64,000 bases of DNA from Lolium rigidum (GCF_022539505.1 NC_061508.1:264188736-264252735), one strand, 5' to 3'. Shown: positions 23,199-34,187, numbered from the stretch's first letter. The notes: a model not told the origin generated them from the sequence alone. Made by a program: numbers and translations.

Positions 23199-24651
23199 TG
23201 TCCCATAGGAATCCAAATTGTTTACTACACCTAACAATAGTCCTTGGAGAAACCTGACCGGATACGTGCCTTTGAAAAGAAGCTTTAGGAAAATAACTAT
23301 GGGTGGAAGTTCATATAGACAGTTTTAATACCCGCATCAGCATGCCATAAAAATATAATTTATTCCTTTTTTTTCTTCTGGAAAATAAAAGTATAAATTC
23401 TAACTAGATGTTCCTCGGAGAAACTTTACTGGCTCTCTGTGCTCCCATAAATAATGTGCTAACAAAATTTGCAACACAAATTCAACGCTCAGTATGACAG
23501 GATATCAATTGTTGTGCCACGAATTGACTATGTGAAGAGTTATTGAGTTGGTTTAACAAGCTCTTCCTATGTGTCCGGAAAATATTTTCACATATTTCCT
23601 TACTCCGCGAATAAGTGTACGTATTTTTTGGAGGTCAAATCCTTTCAAATGTAACAAAATTTTACACAAAAATAGCAATCTATGTGATATTGTTTTTTGC
23701 GTGTAAATATATGTGACATCAAATAAATATATTATTGAACTATATATTAAGATGAATCTAGCGATATTAATTTAAAAATCATAAATGCTGGTCCTTCTAT
23801 TAGGGAGTTCGTCAAAACTAATACTTAACATAAGATATATCCAAACGTAAATTTCTTTGAGAACTTATGGAGTACATCAGATTTATGCAGATGCGAAGTA
23901 ATAATTATATCATTCGGTGTTGGAGTACATGCTAAACCATCGAAAAACTTTGATTGCATCGTATAGGTTTCTATTAATTAGCTACTTCTGCTTGATGCTT
24001 TTGTTGATGGGTGAATTAGATACTACTTCTTCAGAGAATGGAGAGTACGATTCTTTGCATATTATCAAATATACATACAGTTTTGCACTGCACATAATTT
24101 GATAAAAAAGCTGCCCAAGAACCAATCTCTCAACTTTTTTTTATAACTTTATGTGTGACTGTAAAATTCTAGAAAATAAATCAGGACCTTTTGGTTAGTG
24201 ATTATAGTATTTGTAGATAAATTGCTGATTGTTGAATGTAAAATCACACAATTTTTTAATAAGTAATTTCTTAAGAAATTATATTAATTATCTAAAAGAA
24301 AATGCATAGAAAAAGGGTGTTGAATAACTATGCTCTACTCCATGAATCAAGTTTGTTTCTATCAAATAATATGTCTTTGCAGAAAATATTAAGTAAAATA
24401 ATATTTTTACATAGTTCCTAAAACCAATGTCGCTTGCCACTATACTTAAATAGATAATAGCATTGTGAAAAAAATTGAAGGTCGAAAAAGAGTAACTATA
24501 ATTCATACAATTAGATAAAAAAAATACATAGAAGGAAGATAGCTCCAATGGTTCCATGTAAAAACCAATAAAGTAATCCACAAATTATTAGATTTTGTCA
24601 GCTATTTGTAATTCGTAAAAAAATTGGCATGTAAGAAGTAATAAAAATGCT
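23199..24651. other. AT-rich non-coding interior of Helitron-type unit I
   Basis: No ORF above about 100 codons and no recognisable domain or terminal repeat. Presumed filler sequence of the Helitron between the CACTA insertion and the 3' hairpin. Confidence 0.4.
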
Positions 24652-24682
24652 AACCCATACTGGTGTACGGGTTAATGGCTAG
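24652..24682 (+). other. Helitron 3' terminus (hairpin + CTAG)
   Basis: Stem AACCC-A-TAC / GTA-C-GGGTT with a TGGT loop, spacer AATGG, then CTAG followed by T. This layout defines Helitron 3' ends, where the hairpin acts as a termination signal for rolling-circle transfer. Confidence 0.7.
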
Positions 24683-27495
24683 TTATATACTAAAAGCAAA
24701 ATACATATTTTTAAAATAGAGACACCAGGTTAATCAACATAATTAGAATTATTTTAGCAGTTAGATCTATAATATACGGTTAGGATTTAACGGCCGATTA
24801 CGTAACTTTATTATTGTCAAGTCCATGTGTAACACATACATGGTCCGAGTCTAACAAGTACGCTATGCAAACAATATTTTGGGTTCAAGCCGGACAATAC
24901 GAGTTTGCGTAAAAAATATATTGTGAGTTCACCTGGCACGTACCTTGGTACCACACAAAGAAGTACTACTACGATAAGAAAACAAAAGAGGATATGTTTA
25001 GATGCAGTAGCATGCATAATTAGAATTCTAGAGAAACGAACACACAAAAAAAAAAAGAGAAACCTCACCGAACATAACGGTTTTAGTCTGACATGTCAAG
25101 AACTCCAGATGGTATCATCTCCAGAAGCATGTAACGTGATCTTTTTCCCCAGCAACTCAACATACATACGAACATATAAATGTTTTAAGTTTTTTCGGGC
25201 AATATATAAGTAGTACAAGAAGCAAAACTAATTCAAACACAAAAAATCTGGAATAAAAAATATATATTCACCATATATACTATGAACAATTTAAATATTT
25301 TTGTAAGATAGTTATTCACATGTATATATATATTCGGGTTTCATGCATAAATTGCCATCTAGAATTTCCGGAAATCTTGGCCGCGGTTAATCGTCACGAT
25401 ACGAAGCTAAAACTGCAATAGCGCGGTATTAAAAATTTACAAATATATGTCTAGATACAAGAATTTGTGTATAAATTTTTAAATAATAAATAAAATGGAC
25501 GTGACTAAGTTTATATTTTTTTTTGCTACTTTATTTGAGGTAACAACCCCATAGCTATTCTTTGTATTGAGCCCATAATAGCTTAATTTATTTTATATGA
25601 GTTTTTTGGAATTAGATAATATAAATATACCGTATATATCAGTGCACGAGGAATGCATGTACCAGTTTGTAAATAAGACATAAAATAAAAGAGTGTGTAA
25701 GTTGGTATTTGTTTTTACAGCTTACTATGAGGCGATGGGCGCATGGAGTCTATAATAGCTCAATTTTACAAAAAATTTATACGAAAAAGTTGTTGAAATT
25801 TGATAATATAAATAGACTAGGAAATAAAAATATAATAACTTAGTTAAAAAGTACAACTACTTTTGCATATAAAATCCATGGATAATACATAAATACGAAA
25901 ATTTCCAAGGAAAATATGAAACAAAATTTCCATAGGTCTCTTCTGGAAACAAAATTTCCTAAAACGTTCCAGCTTCCTGTACTTGACTATCTGCAGGTAT
26001 GTCCATCTGCCGATGCAGCCGTCGTGATGCAAAAAAAAAAACTATTTTGTACTCTTCATGAAAAATGTCTCCAAAAATTATCGGCGCCCTATCCTTCACG
26101 CTACCATCTACAAGTCTGATCATCTTTAATGCCGACCGCTGACTGCTAGATCGATATTCACCGATACTATATGAATAGTGCCATTTTATGCTTTTGTCTT
26201 TATGTGACACTATTTATGTTGGATTTCTCTTTTTTGTTTCTCTAAGGTTATTTCAAATTTGGTTATATAAATTACAGGACATGCAAACACACATCTTGTG
26301 AACATGTAAAATTTTATTTCAGAATTTTTTGACACTTAGAATTCAAATTTTGAAGAATGGTATCATAGTATTAAATAAGTTGTGGTATCACTAGATATGT
26401 TCTGGGAAAATATCTAGTGATACCACACCTTAAATGATACCATGATACCACTCTTTAAAATTTGAATTGTAAGTGTTAAAAAATTCAAAAACAAATTTGT
26501 GGCTGTTCACAAGATGTGTGTTTACATTCTACAGAAGTTTCAGACCCAAATTCAAAATACACAAATAGAAACAAAAAAGACAAATACTATATGAATAGTG
26601 CCATTCTGTGCTTTTGTCTTTATGTGACACTATTCATGTTGGATTTCTCTTTTTTGTTTGTCTAAGGGTATTTCAAATTTGGTTATATAAATTACAGGAC
26701 ATGCAAACACATATCTTGTGAACATGTAAAATTTTATTTCCGAATTTTTTGACACTTAGAATTCAAATTTTGAAGAATAGTATCATGGTATTAAATAAGG
26801 TGTGGTATCACTAGATATGTTCTCACTTCTTCATGCAAGGAAGCTGCTTCGATGTGATGCACATAAGCAGATGCGAGCACACACGTACCCATGTACCTGG
26901 TGTCGGTCCAAGCAGACACTCTCATGTCTCATTGAGGTGTGTACATGCAACATGCGAGCTTGCATGCCAAGTACGTGTATGCATTAGTTTTCAAACTTCC
27001 AAATCTAATCAACATCTTTTTAGATTCTTTTTAGTCACTAATTGCACGCATGAGTTTTACCAGGATTTGAGCAGAATTTTACGCTAACATAACACTATAT
27101 TCAAGGAGATAACTTCATCCGTCAGACAAAACTTGGCATAGTAATCCAACATAACATTTCTTTACGAAAAGGATTAATGCAAAATCACATAAAAATTGAT
27201 GGCTTAGTCTGTATAAATTTTTGTTCTAAGTAGTAATTTAACATGATTTATATATAAAAAATATATGGTCATTAGTTTGCTATTCTAGATATAATCACAA
27301 CTCACCACAAAGTTAAACACAAAACTATATGTTGCAAACAAGCGATGGTATATTTAGATTTACATTAAATGTAACAATAAAATTGTATAATTTCCTTGCC
27401 ACTAAATGTGAATATCTAAAAAACTATAAATTTATTTGACACAAATCCAACACACTAAAAATAACGTCCTCGCATTTGCGAGGGCCACATGCTAG
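24683..27495 (+). mobile_element. Helitron-type unit II
   Basis: It starts directly after the CTAG of unit I with TTATATACTAAAAGC and a gagacaccaggttaatcaac block homologous to the starts at 21660 and 27496. It ends with a perfect 7-bp hairpin (CCTCGCA TT TGCGAGG, 27468-27483), spacer gccacatg and CTAG (27492-27495). The interior is AT-rich and non-coding, and holds a fold-back repeat at 26164-26823. The first two bases are TT rather than the canonical TC, either drift or a boundary offset of one unit. Confidence 0.6.
26164..26823. repeat. Fold-back repeat: 240-bp arm, inverted arm, second 240-bp arm
   Basis: Two nearly identical direct copies (26164-26403 and 26584-26823, both from atactatatgaatagtg to agatatgttct) lie exactly 420 bp apart. 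Between them, 26404-26583 is an inverted, more diverged copy of the same unit. At the centre of the first pair, ggtatcactagatat and atatctagtgatacc form a perfect 15-bp palindrome. Either arm can pair with the middle copy. This looks like a fold-back MITE that was partly duplicated in tandem. No coding potential. Confidence 0.8.
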
Positions 27496-28340
27496 TTATA
27501 TACTAAAAGCACAATACATGGGTCTTAAATAGAGACACTATGTTCATCCACATCATCAAAATTATTTTAGCGATTAGATCTATAATTTTAAGGGATAAGA
27601 TTTAAAGATTTTACGATTATATAGAAACATGTTTTTATGGACATACATCATTTGTCATGTACCACCTGACGTGGAAACAAAAATAAAAGGATTAGTCTGG
27701 AGGGCTTACATGTAAAAGTACCATCACGTGTTTTCCACACACAAAAAATCATCACGCGTGTATTGTACAAGGGGAGGAAAAATATAATTAGCTTTGCTCT
27801 TACAGCATACTATTAAGAACCATTGCGTTACCATTATTTTATATGGAAGGAAATTTAAAAAAAAATTATATGGCAGTAATTTAGCCTTAAGAAACATTGA
27901 TTTTAATTTATATACTAAAAGCACAATATAGAGGTCTTAAATAGAGACACTATGTTCATCCACATCATCGAAATTATTTTAGCGATTAGATCTATAATTT
28001 TAAGGAACAAGATTTAAAGATTTACGTTCATATAGAAAAATGTTTTTGTGGACATACATCATTTGTCACGTACCACCTCTCGTGGAAAACAAAAATAAAA
28101 GGATTAGTCTAGAGGCTTACATGTAAAAGTACCATCACATGTTTTCCACTCACAAAAAATCATCACGTGTATTGGACAAAGGAAGGAAAAATATAATTAG
28201 CTTTGCTATTACATATTTTTTTAAAGCTTTGCTCTTACATTATACTATTAAGAACGATTGCTTTACCATTATTTTATATGGATGGAAACTTTTAAAAAAA
28301 ATTATATAGCAGTAATTTAGCCGTACAACATTGATTTTAA
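27496..28340 (+). repeat. Direct duplication of a Helitron 5'-terminal segment (two ~0.42-kb copies)
   Basis: 27496-27907 and 27908-28340 are two direct copies, both starting TTATATACTAAAAGCACAATA, with similar text throughout (gcgattagatctataatttt; gtaccatcac; gcagtaatttagcc). The second copy contains a small internal duplication of agctttgct near 28200-28230. They share the terminus seen at 24683, so 27496 begins a third Helitron-type unit directly after CTAG of unit II, and its first 0.4 kb is doubled. Confidence 0.75.
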
Positions 28341-29200
28341 TCAAACTATAGTGGTAGTATTCTACAAAAATAATATCTCTACTCAGGTATTGCCGGAAAA
28401 AATAAATTCACGCTCTATTTAAGACACAAACACGTGACATGATATAGGGACCATCGACATATAGGCCGACATGCCGAATGCTCCAAAATGGAGACCAACA
28501 AAACCTGGCCGTCGGAAAAACCTCGCCCGTTGGCACACATTTGGCTATGCAGGATTTTTTTGGGACAGACCGTCAGAAAAATATGGTCGCCAGCATACAT
28601 GCCATTCTGTTGAGACTTCCCGTCGGCAAAAACCATAGTTGCCGGCATAGATTCCTGCCACATGGCCCCGTAGTTTTGCTACTGACGGAAGCGTGATGGC
28701 GATATGCATATGTTGACATGCCCGTTAGAGGCCCTGGGCATATAGGGTACATGTATTGTACATGGAAGGGAAAATATAATTAGCTTTCCTATTACAGTAT
28801 ATTATTACGTGCAATCACATCACAACTATTGCATATGGAAGGAAATTTTAAAACAAATTTTATAACAGTAATTTAGAGGTAAAAGATGTGGATTTTAATC
28901 GGAATATAGAGTGGTTGATAATATACATATAAATAATATCTCTACCGCATGTATTTCTCGAAAAATTGAATTCGCGCTCTATTTGAAACGTAGATAAGTG
29001 ACACGATATAGGGGTCATCGGCATATAGGCCGACATGACGAACAAAAACATGTCCGGCAGCAAAACTTGGATGTTAGCATTCATGTGGGTATGCAGGGTC
29101 TTTTAGGATAGGTTGTCGGCAAAATATGGTCGTCGGCATAGATGCCATCATGTCAAGCTACTCGTTTGAAAAACCATAGATGTGGGCCTAGATTCTATGC
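28166..29200 (+). repeat. Second direct duplication with ccgtcggc-type subterminal motifs
   Basis: 28166-28690 and about 28752-29200 are diverged direct copies. Each runs from a ggaaaaatataattagctttgc-like start through gcgctctattt and gatataggg to a series of short motifs built on gccgacatg, cgtcggcaaaa and cggcatagat. Such gccgtcggc motifs are common in subterminal zones of grass DNA transposons, so this may be part of the CACTA whose end lies at 29787. No ORF of substance. Confidence 0.55.
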
Positions 29201-29340
29201 ATGTTCCTCGTGTGCAGCTCCAGATGGGCGTTCTCCTCCATCGCGGTTGAAAGAAATTTATCCAGGCAATCACACTTCTCTTTCCTAACCTCGGCTTCGA
29301 ACATCAACTTGTGTGTATCAATTATGTCAAAAGCGTTGGT
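29201..29340 (-). pseudogene. Short coding remnant, product unknown
   Basis: On the minus strand one frame stays open across about 46 codons with normal-looking composition (NAFDIIDTHKLMFEAEVRK; CDCLDKFLSTAMEENAHLEL). It has no start, is not extended on either side, and lies inside transposon DNA. It could be a fragment of a CACTA-encoded protein or a captured host exon. Confidence 0.3.
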
Positions 29341-29458
29341 GTTGGGAAACTACACTTTTACTTCACTGTGTTGGGAAGGCGGCGGCGCGGGGCGGTATAG
29401 GGAGAGGAAGAGAGGGGTACGGGCGAGGGAGGGGTACGGCGGGTATATAAGCGCGCAA

Positions 29459-29787
29459 TTTCTGTGGCGCACCAGTACCAGTACGCCAGGTGCGCCACAG
29501 AATCACTTATTTCTGTGGCGCACCAGCAGTAGTGCGCCATAGAATCACTTATTTCTGTGGCGCACACTGCCGTATGCGCCACAGAAACAACAACACCAAT
29601 TATTGGTGGTGGCAGGATGTGAGCCCCACCTTATTTCTGTGGCGCATGGATTAGCTGTGCGCCACAAAACTAAGCTATTTTTGTGGCGCACTGTGACTCG
29701 TGCGTCACAGATATTGTTTCTGTGGCGTATATTAAGTTGGTGCGCCACAGAAATATGATCTCATCTATAAAGCTTTTCCTACTAGTG
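29459..29787. mobile_element. CACTA terminus with six subterminal hairpins
   Basis: Six consecutive inverted repeats of the type tttctgtggcgcacc ... ggtgcgccacagaaa (29459-29757) are followed by aaagcttttcctactagtg ending at 29787, which is the complement of a CACTAGTAGGAAAAGC terminal inverted repeat. The base triplet after it is TTA. The opposite CACTA end with a matching TTA was not found, so the element is either truncated or its left end is too diverged to see. Confidence 0.65.
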
Positions 29788-29794
29788 TTAGTTA

Positions 29795-30365
29795 GATAAT
29801 GGAAATAACTTAAGCATATTAATAGACGCAACTTAATTAGATCTGTATGCAAACTCCATACATTGCTTCGAAAACAACTTGGCTAGGGTATAAAAACAAC
29901 TTAGTTAGATGGTGAAAACAATCTCGTAAGCATGTTGATGAAAGCAACTCAATTAAATCACTATGCAAATTAAGGACACTGCTTGTAAACTTGGTTATGT
30001 GATAAAGCTTAGATGGTGGAACCAACTTAAACATTTTGATTAAAGGAACTTAATTAAATCACTATGCAAACTCAGTGCATTGCATGTAAAACAACTTGGT
30101 TAGGTAATAAAAACAACTTAGTTAGATGGTGGAAATAACAAATATGTTGATAAAATAAACTTGATTAAATCACTATCAAACTCATGACATTTGCTTGGAA
30201 AACAACATGGTTAGGTGATAAAAACAATTTAAGCATGTTGGCAAAACCATCTTAATTAAATCCCTATACAAACTCGGGACATTGTTTGTCAAAAAACTTG
30301 GTTAGTATATGGAAACAACTTACTTAGATGGAAACCATCTTAGTTAAATACCTATGCAAACTCGG
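29795..30365 (+). repeat. Degenerate tandem repeat, ~90-115 bp period
   Basis: About five units, each containing ctatgcaaactc, a gacattgcttg-like step, acaacttggttaggtgataaaa, acaacttagttagatggtgg and atgttgataaaa. Unit starts (tatgcaaactc or variants) lie near 29848, 29960, 30060, 30170, 30263 and 30350. The repeated core AACTT(A/G)G resembles the motif in the MULE-like element at 18900-20080. No coding potential. Confidence 0.75.
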
Positions 30366-31388
30366 GGCATTAAATTCCAGAATAGAAAGACCTAGAACAG
30401 TGTGTATGATAAAGTGGATCATCTTAAAGGTTTTGACCTAAATGCACAAACATAACATCTTCAAGCTAAAAACCCTCTAGGCGTCAAATAGAGCTGGTGC
30501 ATAATTTATACTACCTATGTAAGAAAACTCATAACACAATAGTATGTCTCAAACCAGACATATATGATACACAACAAGGTGTAAGTTAACAGGTTCAGAA
30601 AGCAATGCATTAAAATAAAATTTGAAGTCACCATGAAGTCCTTGAGGAGTTAACTCCTACTGTATTGCTCCGCATTCCTTCAAAAACCACACTGCCACCT
30701 TTCAGATGAGACACATGACCATACTGGAGATATATATTCACAATATCAGTAGCACATACGAAGGCGCATGCACATGGAAAAATTAAAAGTGAACTGAGTT
30801 ATGCACCTCAAAGCTATCATTAGTTGAAGAAGTATAACAAGAAACTCAGCGCCACGACCTCATGCACAACTACCTGATTAACCAAGTGTGCTATGAACTT
30901 GGTTGCTTCAAGCAATCGGGGCTACAACCAACAAGAGCAGTTGTAAGCACTCGATCTATGCAAAAATTCAAAATTGAGGTGCACACAATACAAATATCAG
31001 CAGGATCTCAAGTCCCACTCTTCATGAATTTACAGTAGGTATTATACTTGGATAGTAGGATTCTGAAATTGAGAAAATGTTCATCTTGCGTAGATGTAAG
31101 GCAGCACATGTGTGCATAAAATCCCATCATCAAACTTATTATAATTTCTTATACATGAATCCTAAATGCGAACTAGAAGTTTACCCTATGTAATTGTGGA
31201 CACAACGTATGTTTCGGGTTCATATGTCCATCTGTAACGAGATGTTATGTCATAGTTGTACCCTTAACAAGTAAAATCTCACCCTGCGTAAATAAAGGAC
31301 GGCGAACATTAGAAATTGCACAATCATACGATGTTCCGCTTCCACCCAAGGATAATTACAATAGCTTATGTTTTAACGAGTTAAGTTA
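30366..31388. other. Low-copy-looking DNA left of the Harbinger insertion
   Basis: Unlike the neighbouring DNA this kilobase has no repeated motif, terminal repeat or transposon domain that I recognise. It contains a short open stretch on the minus strand (30628-30780). It may be intergenic or intronic host DNA, continued after the Harbinger nest at 50092-50309. Confidence 0.35.
30628..30780 (-). pseudogene. Possible pentatricopeptide-repeat (PPR) remnant
   Basis: On the minus strand a frame of about 50 codons ends at the stop 30628-30630 and reads TDIVNIYLQYGHVSHLKGGS then VVFEGMRSNTVGVNS. The spacing of Tyr-Gly-His, Leu-Lys-Gly and Val-Phe-Glu-Gly-Met-Arg-Ser resembles one PPR motif of plant organelle RNA-binding proteins. 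No start codon or neighbouring PPR motif is visible, so if real it is a fragment. The alternative is a chance frame. Confidence 0.25.
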
Positions 31389-31858
31389 TAAGACCATCTC
31401 CAGCCGCGTCCCCCAAACCGCGCCGGATTGAGTGTTTGGGGGACGTGTTTTTGTTCGTGCCGCCTTTGGGGGACGTCGCTCCCCAGCCGCGTCCCCCAAA
31501 CGCCTCCCCCAAACATTTAAAATACTTTTTTTTGATTTTTTTATTTCAATTTCCACAAACTAATACATAATTTGGAACATGGTTTACACAAAGACACAGT
31601 TTAGAACATGGTTTTCCACAAACTAATGCATAGTTTGAACCGTCGTGGACACAAATATAAAATTTTGCAAAGAAACTAAACCTAACTAGACCGTGCATCG
31701 AAGGTTTCCTATGTTCGCTGCTAAGAAAGAACACTCGAGGGCACACCCAGTCACCTAAACTGGAAAATCCAGCGGGAGGATGGTGCCCTTGTTGGTTCTA
31801 CCGAGGAGGCGAACATCCAGAAACCTCCGTGCACGAGTTCGCTGCGAAGAAAGAACAC

Positions 31859-32341
31859 TCAGTCGTCCTCCTCGTCGGTGATGTCGCCCTGGTAGTCCCG
31901 GCGGCACCGCGTCTCGTCGAAGACCTTGACGCTCATGTCCCTGTCGCCGAAGTAGGAGAACAGGAGGATGAAGCCGGCTTGGAGGCTGTGCTGCCGCGCG
32001 AACTTCTCCCAGCCGATGTTGAGGTACATCTTGCCGCGCGCATCGTAGATCACGTCGACGATCCACCGGTAGTAGCCGCACGCAGCCTCCCGCAGATGCA
32101 TCGTGCGCGGGCGATCGTCGCCGGCGACGTAGTCGCCGAAGGAGTCCGGCAGCCTCTGGATGCCGCGCGGGTCGCCCTTCAGGACGAGGACGAACTCGAA
32201 CCGCACGTCCGACTCCACGTCCATCTCCGACGATGATGAAGCCGGCGGCGTGGAAGGCGACGGCGAGCGTTCAGCTCTGTCGCGGCCACGACCACGACCA
32301 CGACCACGGCCGCGAGGTCGGCCTCCGCCTCTACCGGACAT
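31859..32341 (-). CDS. B3-domain protein encoded inside the Harbinger-type element
   Basis: An intact 160-residue frame. Residues 1-25 are Gly/Arg repeats (GRGRGRGRGR), 26-40 Ser/Pro-rich, and about 46-142 resemble a plant B3 DNA-binding fold: FEFVLVLKGDPRG, a IQRLPDSFGDYV segment like the first B3 strand-helix, YLNIGWEKFARQHSL (the Gly-Trp-x-x-Phe signature before the conserved Leu), and GFILLFSYFGDRDMSVKVFD. The tail is acidic (DEEDD). B3 domains read DNA major-groove bases and are typical of plant transcription factors. The small size, the lack of other domains and the location between terminal inverted repeats suggest a transposon-borne gene rather than an ordinary regulator. Start chosen at 32341, the first ATG downstream of a TATA box. 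Confidence 0.75.
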   Translation of the reverse strand: MSGRGGGRPRGRGRGRGRGRDRAERSPSPSTPPASSSSEMDVESDVRFEFVLVLKGDPRGIQRLPDSFGDYVAGDDRPRTMHLREAACGYYRWIVDVIYDARGKMYLNIGWEKFARQHSLQAGFILLFSYFGDRDMSVKVFDETRCRRDYQGDITDEEDD

Positions 32342-32426
32342 AGCGTCGAGTCTTGTTGAGATGGTGGCGGCTAGGGTTTGGGAGAGAGGCGCTAGGGTTT
32401 GTGTGTGAGAGGGACGATGAGAGGCG

Positions 32427-32438
32427 GCCCTTTTATAG
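32427..32438 (-). promoter_or_regulatory. TATA box of the B3 ORF
   Basis: The minus strand reads ggcctataaaagggcc, a good plant TATA box, about 90 bp upstream of the ATG at 32341. A G/A-rich leader without upstream ATG in frame follows. This supports 32341 as the start and suggests the transposon-borne gene kept its own promoter. Confidence 0.6.
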
Positions 32439-32744
32439 GCCGGAGGGAGGCGGAGGAGCGGTGGCGCGCATTAACGCCGGCACACGAGCTAGGCGCGACG
32501 GGACGCGTCGCCGCGCGGAACCGCACCGCCGCTGCGTCGCTCGCGGGAACCGCACCGTCGCTGCGTCGCTGCGGAACCGCACCGTCGCCGCGTCGCCGCG
32601 GAACTGCACCGTCGCTGCGTCGCTGCGGGAACTGCACCGCCAAGAACTTCCGTCGCGAGGTAGGCGACGGTTAGGTTAAAAATTTATTGTGCCGCTGACG
32701 AGTCAGCCCCGCCACTCCCCGCCTCACTTTTCGTTGTGTCCGGC

Positions 32745-33900
32745 TGTTGCGGTCAGAAACCCACCGGCGGGCAGCGACGGGCAACACCGTAGAGCCGGGA
32801 ATCTCCCAGGACTGCGGCTGGCCCTGGTCCCTCCGAGCGACGGCCCGCAAAGCCTTCGGCACGCACGTCCGATGCCGATGCAGGGCGTGCCACCCGACCT
32901 ATACCCGGTCGTGAAGGTGTTGGATGATGCCTCGCTTAGTTTCCTGCATGGCATACACGTAAACGTTAAATACGAGCCTCGATCGGCTCTCAGGTTGTCC
33001 TGTGAATCGGCTCAAAGAGCCGATCCACCCATGATACGTACGAGGTGTACGTCCTGCTTGATCAAAATAAAGCTAAAGCGACCTACTACGATTTGGGGTT
33101 TTCACCGCACAATCGGAACATCCTACTCGTGATCGAGCCTGGCGGCCACGCACGGTGATCGTAAACCTACCCTAGACAAGGCCTAAAAACCAACACGAAG
33201 TTGATCCTCGGAACATCCCTGTCTAGGGCTAGCAAACTACACCCTATGCGCCACCGGATCCTTCGACCCGTTTGTAAGGCCTAACAATGCAGATATTAAA
33301 CTAATCCTTGAAGAACAAGGAGCAATCATAACGGATCGGATCTACTAAACAATGATCAAGCGGGGTGCCGCCCTTACACCCAAGATAGGCGTAAGGGCGG
33401 CTAGATGCCTAAGGGTTGCACGACGATAGCATATGATATGATGAACAATGCTAACCCTAAGACATCTATGATAACTACGTTGCTCGCCATCAAAAGGCTT
33501 CAAGACGAGCAACGCATGAACGACGAATAAACGTATGCTGCCTAGATCGCAAGATGCGATCTAGGCAAGCATGGTGCTTACCCGGAAGAAACCCTCGAGA
33601 CGGGGTAGTTGGCGATGCGCCGAGATTGGTTTGTGGTGAACGTTGATTGTTGTTTATTTCATAAACCCTAGATACATATTTATAGTCCGGGGGACTTTCT
33701 AATTCAGGCGTGCACCTAACCGTGCACGGGTTAAACTCTAACTTCTAAACGACACGTATCCTACTATGTTACGTGATACACGGGCAAACTAGCCCAAACT
33801 TGATACACAAGGCCGATTCATGTATTCCTTCTATGTATATTCTTCAAGCCCATCTCCAATCGCAGCCCACCTCTGATCCGGTCAAATTCTGGTGATAACA
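32745..33900 (-). repeat. 3' LTR of the gag-only gypsy element
   Basis: Direct counterpart of 38934-39728 plus 49539-49913; the two can be aligned by eye over their length, with small indels (for example an 11-bp gatcagatggt segment present only in the right copy near 39242). It contains a gaatcggctc/gagccgat palindrome (33002-33026) and a second palindrome around the gatcgcaagatgcgatc sequence near 33543. Confidence 0.9.
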
Positions 33901-34100
33901 CATGCCCCCCTGGTTTTGGAAATGACATTTCCAAAATCATTACGCTTTTCCTTCGTCGTGTCATGTCGTGGCGGAGCGTAACCGCCGCAGAATCTTCCAT
34001 CATTTCGCCTTGCCTCCCGGGCTTCTCTCGCACGAATTGATAATTTCGGCATCACGTCCTCGAGAACCGTCATGGCATTAAATCTCCACTACACCCCCTT

Positions 34101-34108
34101 TATTTATC
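34101..34108 (+). promoter_or_regulatory. TATA-like element before the antisense ORF
   Basis: TATTTATC, 80 bp upstream of the ATG at 34188, in a C/T-rich context. This is the plausible core promoter of the antisense acidic ORF. It would drive transcription opposite to the host element. Confidence 0.35.
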
Positions 34109-34187
34109 CGTGCCGAACGGTTCGCCACTTCATCCCCCTGCTCTGTTCGGTCCACCAGCGCCCAAAAAACCCTCTTCCCCTCTAGCA

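Larger units (their letters stand above)
17941..24682 (+). mobile_element. Helitron-type unit I, with nested MULE and CACTA
   Basis: The left end is A|TCTTTCTATC at 17940/17941. Its terminal repeat is interrupted by a MULE and resumes at 21640. The right end is a hairpin (AACCCATAC, loop TGGT, GTACGGGTT; one mismatch, 24652-24673), then AATGG, then CTAG at 24679-24682 and a T. That is the Helitron 3' architecture (stem-loop, short spacer, CTRR, insertion at A^T). The sequence at 21650-21760 (gagacaccacgttaatccac, attagatctaaaattta) matches the starts of the units at 24683 and 27496, so all share a 5' terminus. No Rep/helicase is encoded, so the element is non-autonomous. The exact left boundary is inferred. 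Confidence 0.6.

Noticed and set aside
31755..32081. 108-codon minus-strand ORF overlapping the B3 gene
   Set aside because: Alternative frame of the B3 region, without domain similarity; the B3 frame has the start, TATA box and motif support.
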